DNA of 11,751 nucleotides from TMED108 sp964386795 (GTDB lineage: Bacteria; Fidelibacterota; Marinisomatia; Marinisomatales; TCS55), in assembly GCA_964386795.1 (NCBI GenBank), contig CAYLUE010000047.1, positions 1 to 11,751 of the forward strand, read 5' to 3'. The translations under genes and the position numbers were made by a program. Each line of letters starts with the position of its first letter. Within the stretch, counting starts at the first letter, position 1. Below, piece by piece: positions 7,502-11,751 of this stretch. Below the pieces are notes generated by a model, which had not been told where the DNA came from, ran no database searches, and saw only the letters and a program-made list of their open reading frames with translations.

Positions 7502-8535
7502 AGAATTCCTTCAATTGCATCAATAAGACCTTTATCCCCAAATCGGATCAAATCGGTTGTTGGTATTTTATATTCATTTTCAGATTCTTGAATCACCTGC
7601 AATGCCTTTTTTTCATCAAATGCGAAGGTCAATAAATTGATTCCAATAAATTTAGATTCCCGAAATACCTTCATGAGATCTAAATGTAGATCCATAACAT
7701 GGTGCATTGATACCATAGGAAAGTCGGTTACATCCAGATCTCTGGATGGGTCATGCGTCATGAGCATATAGTCTGGCATTGCTCCATGCATTAGACCTAA
7801 CGTCACTCCCGCGTAAAACTGATTAGTGAGCGCCCCTTGCCCTTCAATAATAACCAACTCTGTATCCTTAGGTGTGTTTTGGATAAGAAATTCAATTTCA
7901 CCCGCCATAAAATCTGCTTTGACCGCATCAATTGGAACACCTGACCCGCTTAATAGGATTCCAGTTTGTCCGGTACCAATAAATTCAACCTTGCGCCCTC
8001 TATCCTGGAGTCGTTTGGCCACCTCCCACGCAGTAGTCATTTTACCGGTATCGCAATCCGTTCCCACTATTAATAGTACAGGTACTTTTCTATTCTGCCA
8101 GGTTCCGGTTGGAAAATGAGGAGGATCTGGCGGCATTCGTAAATCAATTAACTTTACATTCTTTTGTGCGGCTATATTTTTTAATTCCTCATCATCATTT
8201 AAGAATTGATGCATACCGCTAATAACATCACAACCCGCATTCATTGCATTGATTATTTCTGCCTTATACTCATCGGTAATGAATCCACCCTGTGTTGCAT
8301 TTCCTATCACAAGCGTATCAGGATTTAGATGAAGGGTGGCATTAAAATCGCCTACTACTGGGGTATCGCCTCCTACGCCCACCTCTTCTTCAGAGGTGCT
8401 GCCTATTTTTTCCCGATCAATAACGGCAACCACCTCATCAGGGCGATAACGAATTAACATATTACCTGTTTTATTTTTTATATAGTTGAATGCTTCATGG
8501 CAAAGAATTGCAAAGCGTTTTGTTGAATTATTCAT
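7498..8535 (-). CDS. dgcN: DUF1611 protein, DgcN-like D-glutamate N-acetyltransferase
   Basis: This 345-residue cytoplasmic protein of the DUF1611 family has the usual full length. The N-terminal Rossmann-like part (1-145) holds 'LVIGNATQGGF' (75-85). The C-terminal P-loop-like part begins with G-T-D-C-D-T-G-K-M-T-T (158-168), followed by 'FIGTGQTGI' (185-193) and 'IIEGQGAL' (229-236). In marine Proteobacteria and haloarchaea a member, DgcN, N-acetylates D-glutamate and works with DgcA, an epimerase-like racemase. Both are present here in one operon, which supports this name. It is the first gene of the operon, its TGA overlapping the next ATG by 4 bases. No Shine-Dalgarno precedes the chosen start. 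Family assignment is strong; activity is inferred from partner context. Confidence 0.88.
   Translation of the reverse strand: MNNSTKRFAILCHEAFNYIKNKTGNMLIRYRPDEVVAVIDREKIGSTSEEEVGVGGDTPVVGDFNATLHLNPDTLVIGNATQGGFITDEYKAEIINAMNAGCDVISGMHQFLNDDEELKNIAAQKNVKLIDLRMPPDPPHFPTGTWQNRKVPVLLIVGTDCDTGKMTTAWEVAKRLQDRGRKVEFIGTGQTGILLSGSGVPIDAVKADFMAGEIEFLIQNTPKDTELVIIEGQGALTNQFYAGVTLGLMHGAMPDYMLMTHDPSRDLDVTDFPMVSMHHVMDLHLDLMKVFRESKFIGINLLTFAFDEKKALQVIQESENEYKIPTTDLIRFGDKGLIDAIEGIL
7507..7512 (-). promoter_or_regulatory. Ribosome binding site of the GGT-like gene
   Basis: Minus-strand GAAGGA sits 5 bases before the ATG, inside the last codons of the DUF1611 gene. It is the only well-spaced Shine-Dalgarno in the window. 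It fixes the GGT-like start and, with the ATGA overlap, suggests both re-initiation and fresh initiation. Confidence 0.6.
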
Positions 8536-8618
8536 ATGATCGGTTTTATTATGCTACGCTATAATATTTTACATTAACTTTTAGAGTATAAATTAATGGA
8601 TTCATAGCATTCTTTCAC
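8536..8618. promoter_or_regulatory. Divergent promoter region, dgcN operon / alpha-beta hydrolase
   Basis: These 83 AT-rich bases lie between divergent starts. A perfect plus-strand TATAAT (8560-8565) would give the hydrolase a leader of about 45 bases, although its -35 is poor. On the minus strand TATTAT overlaps the same spot (8561-8566) and could serve the dgcN-like operon with a leader of about 18 bases. Overlapping opposed -10 boxes would link the two units. No operator palindrome is recognised. Confidence 0.35.
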
Positions 8619-9533
8619 ATGAAAAATTATAATTTTATCCTTCTTCTAACCATCTTATTTATTTCAAATTGCGAAGATAAATCAACAAACGCTGAAGAGA
8701 TAAATAAACCAACCACTTTTTTAAAATATGGCAATGGAAAATTTGCCTTTAATCAGTATGCACCATTAACAGATAAGCCCATCAATGTGTATAGCTATCT
8801 TCCAGTAGAGGGAGCAAAAGACCTCCCTTTAATTTTCGTGATGCACGGAAGCAGTCGAAGCGTAGTCAATAATTGTGGATATTGGAGTGAATCTGCACGT
8901 CAATATAAATTTATTGTTATCTGTCCTGAATTTAATGAAACAAAGTTTCCTGGAAGCGCTAATTATCAAAATGGGATGATGTATGTTAATAATCAGTTCG
9001 CTGATTCCACAAAATGGACCTACAATCTAATTGAGGAAATTTTCTCCTACTTAAAAAAGAATGATGTGACTACTTATGACACGTATGGAGTATATGGATT
9101 TTCAGGTGGAGGTCAATTTGTGCATCGATATGCACTATTCACCGATCCAAAGCGTGCATCATTTATTATTCCAGGTGCAAGCGGCTGGTATACCCTACCA
9201 AATTATTCAGAAAGCTACCCTTATGGCTTGAATAATTCACCATTCATTGAAAGTAATCTAAGTGGAAAATTTCAACTATCTATTACCATCCTGGTTGGTG
9301 AAAACGATACCGATCCAAATGATTCATCTTTAAGAAAAACATCTCAAGCCATGCGACAAGGGTCGCATCGCTATGAACGAGCAAAATATTTTTTTGACGC
9401 AGCAAAAAATAAAGCAGATGAACTTGGGGTAGAATTCAATTGGAAGCTTGAAACGGTTTCAAATGTGGGTCATTCTTCAAGCGAAGTGGCGCCAATAGCA
9501 GCAGAATTATTTTACAATAGCCTCAATAACTAA
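8619..9533 (+). CDS. Alpha/beta-hydrolase-fold lipoprotein (esterase/PHB-depolymerase-like)
   Basis: This 304-residue exported hydrolase has a predicted Ser-His-Asp triad: S162 in the nucleophile elbow G-F-S-G-G (160-164), D230 or D232 in 'GENDTDPND', and H285 in 'VGHSS'. The oxyanion strand is 'LPLIFVMHGSS' (69-79). The layout resembles secreted esterases and PHB-depolymerase-like proteins, and the substrate cannot be told. The N-terminal signal ends FISNC with Cys18, again with Asn at -1, followed by the acidic CEDK seen in two neighbours. The protein would be outer-membrane bound, possibly on the surface. It stands alone on the plus strand, diverges from the dgcN-like operon, and its TAA overlaps the convergent N-formylglutamate-amidohydrolase-like stop by 4 bases. 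No Shine-Dalgarno is seen; the signal peptide fixes the start. Confidence 0.87.
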   Translation: MKNYNFILLLTILFISNCEDKSTNAEEINKPTTFLKYGNGKFAFNQYAPLTDKPINVYSYLPVEGAKDLPLIFVMHGSSRSVVNNCGYWSESARQYKFIVICPEFNETKFPGSANYQNGMMYVNNQFADSTKWTYNLIEEIFSYLKKNDVTTYDTYGVYGFSGGGQFVHRYALFTDPKRASFIIPGASGWYTLPNYSESYPYGLNNSPFIESNLSGKFQLSITILVGENDTDPNDSSLRKTSQAMRQGSHRYERAKYFFDAAKNKADELGVEFNWKLETVSNVGHSSSEVAPIAAELFYNSLNN

Positions 9534-10543
9534 CGCTTTATCCTTCTATTGAGATGGCGGTAATAGTATTCATCCACAGTGATTGTAAACGCATGCGCAA
9601 ATCTTGACCAGGTGGTAGTATTTTCCCTTATTCCAGGCTTAGGTGCCTCAATTTGAATTGCACTGATTAAACCACTACCTCGTGACCCATGTCTTGCTGT
9701 ATTGTAGCCACCAGAAAAATAGCGGGATCCTTGTGGTCCTGGATCATTAACGCTTGGTACTGATTTAAAACTCAAACTATCCAATAGTGATCCAAAGCTA
9801 TTTTTTCCACGCAATACCTCAATAAAATCATATGCAGAGCTATCAATTAGAGCTCGAATACTTGTTTTTCTACCATTATCAATAGTATTAAGACTAATAT
9901 CGCTTTGATCTAGCGCGTCTCCCGGCACAAGATATCCAAGCCAAGTGCGCAGGTCATAAAAGCCATCTGGGTTTGCTCCGTGTCCATGCATGTCAAATAA
10001 TAAACCGCTACCTAATTCAGATTCAACTTTCTTTTTAGCGGTATTGATATAATGATGATATTCCTGCCAAGCACGTATGGCATATCTGTTGCCCTGCGCA
10101 GCTTCAACGCTATCACGATTTGCATCTAGCTTGGTTCTTTTTAACCTACAAAGGATAACATGCGGTGTCCCACCAAATCGAACTTTCATCGTATCCATAA
10201 TTACTTTAGTTAATTCATAGGTATTGTCATCTGTAACAGTGGTACCATACGTTCGGTCCGGAATTTCTTCTGGTTTTAATTGTCCGCCATGAGGCGCAGA
10301 AAGAACAATAGGGATATTACCTGGGTGATACTCAATATAATTCTCTCGACCATAATAAACGGATCCTACTTCGTATGGACCGTCATGGCCTAGCGCTGGA
10401 AAGACTTCTGGCTCAATAATAATTGGAGGTTGAACCGTAGCAGGTTGATCCTCATTCTTCTTTTCTTCGCAACTAATAATTAAAAAGGAGACTAGAAAAA
10501 GAAAAATATATACTACCTTAAATAATTTAAAACTTTTGTTCAT
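9530..10543 (-). CDS. N-formylglutamate amidohydrolase-like lipoprotein
   Basis: This 337-residue protein resembles the N-formylglutamate amidohydrolase family (PF05013), zinc amidases of which HutG frees glutamate from N-formyl-glutamate. Visible blocks are S82-A-P-H-G-G87, 'VTDDNTYEL' (103-111), 'KLDANRD' (138-144), D184-M-H-G-H-G189 and 'QIEAPKPGIR' (297-306). H85, H186 and acidic residues of these blocks are the likely metal site. Unlike HutG it has a lipoprotein signal (hydrophobic 11-22, IISC, Cys25) and an acidic, proline-rich linker (26-48), so it works outside the cytoplasm. A substrate such as N-acyl-amino acids or peptidoglycan fragments is inferred. Its ATG overlaps the upstream transporter's TGA by 4 bases (ATGA), so the two should be co-translated. 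No Shine-Dalgarno is seen. Confidence 0.82.
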   Translation of the reverse strand: MNKSFKLFKVVYIFLFLVSFLIISCEEKKNEDQPATVQPPIIIEPEVFPALGHDGPYEVGSVYYGRENYIEYHPGNIPIVLSAPHGGQLKPEEIPDRTYGTTVTDDNTYELTKVIMDTMKVRFGGTPHVILCRLKRTKLDANRDSVEAAQGNRYAIRAWQEYHHYINTAKKKVESELGSGLLFDMHGHGANPDGFYDLRTWLGYLVPGDALDQSDISLNTIDNGRKTSIRALIDSSAYDFIEVLRGKNSFGSLLDSLSFKSVPSVNDPGPQGSRYFSGGYNTARHGSRGSGLISAIQIEAPKPGIRENTTTWSRFAHAFTITVDEYYYRHLNRRIKR

Positions 10544-11751
10544 AATAGTATTGATACAAAGGTAAAGACAACTATAACTGAAAAGATATTTAATAACATA
10601 CCGGTTTTAAGCATTTCTTTTTGTTCGATATATCCTGTTCCATATACCAACGCATTTGGTGGCGTTGCAATGGGAAGCATAAAGGCACAATTTGCAGCTA
10701 AGCCAATACCAAACACCATCGCAAAAGCAAACTCAGGACTAAACTGATCAGACAGTGAGAACATCACTGGTACCAAGATAGCCGCAGATCCAGTATTTGA
10801 AGATAATTCTGTTAATAGCACCATCATGGTAATTGAAACCACTAGAATAACCCATAAAGGTGCAGTGTTAATAGAATTAAATATAGAAGAGGCTATCCAC
10901 GCGGTAGTACCTGTTACTCCCAGTACCGAAGAAAGACATAAGCCACCCCCAAAAATAATCAAGATTCCCCAGCCAATTTTTTTCTCTAAATCTTTCCATG
11001 TAATTAGTCCAAATGCTGGAGCTAGCGCAGTGATAAGGATTGCAATCATGTGGTCAAATTTCTTTAACCCTAAAATGTCTGATATTTGACTAGAAAATAT
11101 CCAACAAATAACCGTGAATAAGAATAGTCCAATCGCTCCTTTTGCAGTAGATGTCCAATTAAAATTCTTGCTATCAATACGATTTACATATGCATCTTTT
11201 TCTGGCTTAATAACGTACCATAAGGATAATACAACTAAAGGAAACATAAAAAGCAATGTTGGAAAACCAACCTTGAACCATTCATAAAAACTAATATCCA
11301 AAGCTGCAGCTGCAATCGCATTAGGTGGAGAGCCAACTACGGTGCCATTACCTCCAATATTTGCAGCATAGGCAGTGCCTAATAATAACATGGTTCTCAT
11401 GCGTGGAAACTGTTTATCAATTAATGATACAGCAATCGGAACCATCATGGCGGTAGTCGCTGTATTACTAATAAACATAGACAGTATACTTGTTACGCCA
11501 AAGAAACCTATCACAGAAAACCATAAACTGCCCCCTGCTAATCGGATTACCCTATCAGCAAGCCATAAATCAATGCCATGCTTATTTAATAATGCCGCTA
11601 AGGTAAATCCACCCATAAATAGAAATATAATCGTATTTGAAAATGGCGCCATAGCTTCTACTGGGGATAATATTTTAAAAAAATAAGCTAATACCGGAAC
11701 GAGTAAAGCCGTTACTGGAAGCGAAATAATCTCTGACATCCATAGTCCAGC
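10540..11751 (-). CDS. DASS/SLC13 family sodium:anion (dicarboxylate-type) symporter, 5' end cut by window
   Basis: This inner-membrane transporter of the divalent anion:Na+ symporter family (VcINDY, SLC13, citrate/succinate/sulfate carriers) is cut at its 5' end. Counted from the in-frame Met whose codon is at 11737-11739, both S-N-T ligand motifs are present (91-93 and 314-316). So are the paired hairpin motifs 'GTVVGSPPNAI' (132-142) and 'FMLPIATPPNALVYG' (353-367), the latter close to the family signature. About ten hydrophobic segments are visible. The reading frame stays open to the window edge and reads A-G-L-W before that Met, matching the conserved 'WW-T-E....LPVTALL' segment. The true start therefore lies outside, with roughly 50-80 N-terminal residues missing. 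The two SNT motifs suggest a Na+-coupled carboxylate cargo. Dicarboxylate, glutamate-like or N-acyl-glutamate cargo is inferred from neighbours. Confidence 0.93.
   Translation of the reverse strand, partial: AGLWMSEIISLPVTALLVPVLAYFFKILSPVEAMAPFSNTIIFLFMGGFTLAALLNKHGIDLWLADRVIRLAGGSLWFSVIGFFGVTSILSMFISNTATTAMMVPIAVSLIDKQFPRMRTMLLLGTAYAANIGGNGTVVGSPPNAIAAAALDISFYEWFKVGFPTLLFMFPLVVLSLWYVIKPEKDAYVNRIDSKNFNWTSTAKGAIGLFLFTVICWIFSSQISDILGLKKFDHMIAILITALAPAFGLITWKDLEKKIGWGILIIFGGGLCLSSVLGVTGTTAWIASSIFNSINTAPLWVILVVSITMMVLLTELSSNTGSAAILVPVMFSLSDQFSPEFAFAMVFGIGLAANCAFMLPIATPPNALVYGTGYIEQKEMLKTGMLLNIFSVIVVFTFVSILL

Noticed and set aside
7826..8119. Plus-strand open frame inside the dgcN-like gene
   Set aside because: It lies wholly antisense to a strong, conserved gene, has no ribosome site or recognisable domain, and reads as a shadow. 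The same holds for the other antisense or out-of-frame open frames (for example 10826-11089 and 11375-11686).
11737..11739. ATG as the start of the transporter
   Set aside because: The frame stays open to the window edge and the residues before this Met fit the conserved DASS helix, so it is an internal Met and the gene is partial.

Overview
The window looks like a compact, AT-rich chromosome segment from a marine-type member of the FCB superphylum. Candidatus Marinimicrobia (SAR406) or a related Ignavibacteria/Balneolia-like lineage fits best. This is inferred from three things: a C-terminal type IX secretion sorting domain of the 'NYPNPFNP' kind, an abundance of small lipoproteins, and a near absence of Shine-Dalgarno sequences. 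Nothing in the sequence fixes the species. Gaps between genes are all under 100 bases and several genes overlap. There are no IS elements, integrases, CRISPR arrays or phage genes.

Layout. A tRNA-Ser(UGA) lies at the left edge on the minus strand (1-90). Next is a two-gene minus-strand unit: a beta-lactamase-family serine hydrolase lipoprotein (2843-3922), followed by a large secreted protein with two predicted seven-bladed propellers and a T9SS tail (161-2821). A divergent M48 metallopeptidase (3974-4834, plus) runs tail-to-tail, with a 14-base overlap, into a tight minus-strand operon. In transcription order that operon is a DUF1611/DgcN-type protein (7498-8535), a gamma-glutamyltranspeptidase-like lipoprotein (5858-7501) and a dipeptide epimerase/DgcA-type enolase-superfamily enzyme (4821-5855). 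Divergent from it is an alpha/beta-hydrolase lipoprotein (8619-9533, plus). This overlaps by 4 bases the end of another minus-strand unit: a DASS/SLC13 transporter cut by the right edge (10540-11751), then an N-formylglutamate-amidohydrolase-like lipoprotein (9530-10543).

How the genes may work together. DUF1611 (DgcN) and the epimerase-like DgcA are known partners in D-glutamate catabolism of marine bacteria: DgcN N-acetylates D-Glu and DgcA racemises N-acetyl-D-Glu. Here they are translationally linked to an Ntn-hydrolase of the GGT family. A carboxylate transporter and an N-acyl-glutamate-hydrolase-like lipoprotein sit two genes away. The inferred picture is a scavenging locus for glutamate-containing or N-acylated cell-wall or protein debris: outer lipoproteins release products, the transporter imports carboxylates, and DgcN/DgcA bring D-isomers into L-metabolism. 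The GGT homologue keeps its catalytic Thr but appears to have lost the residues that recognise the gamma-glutamyl group, so its true substrate is the main open question.
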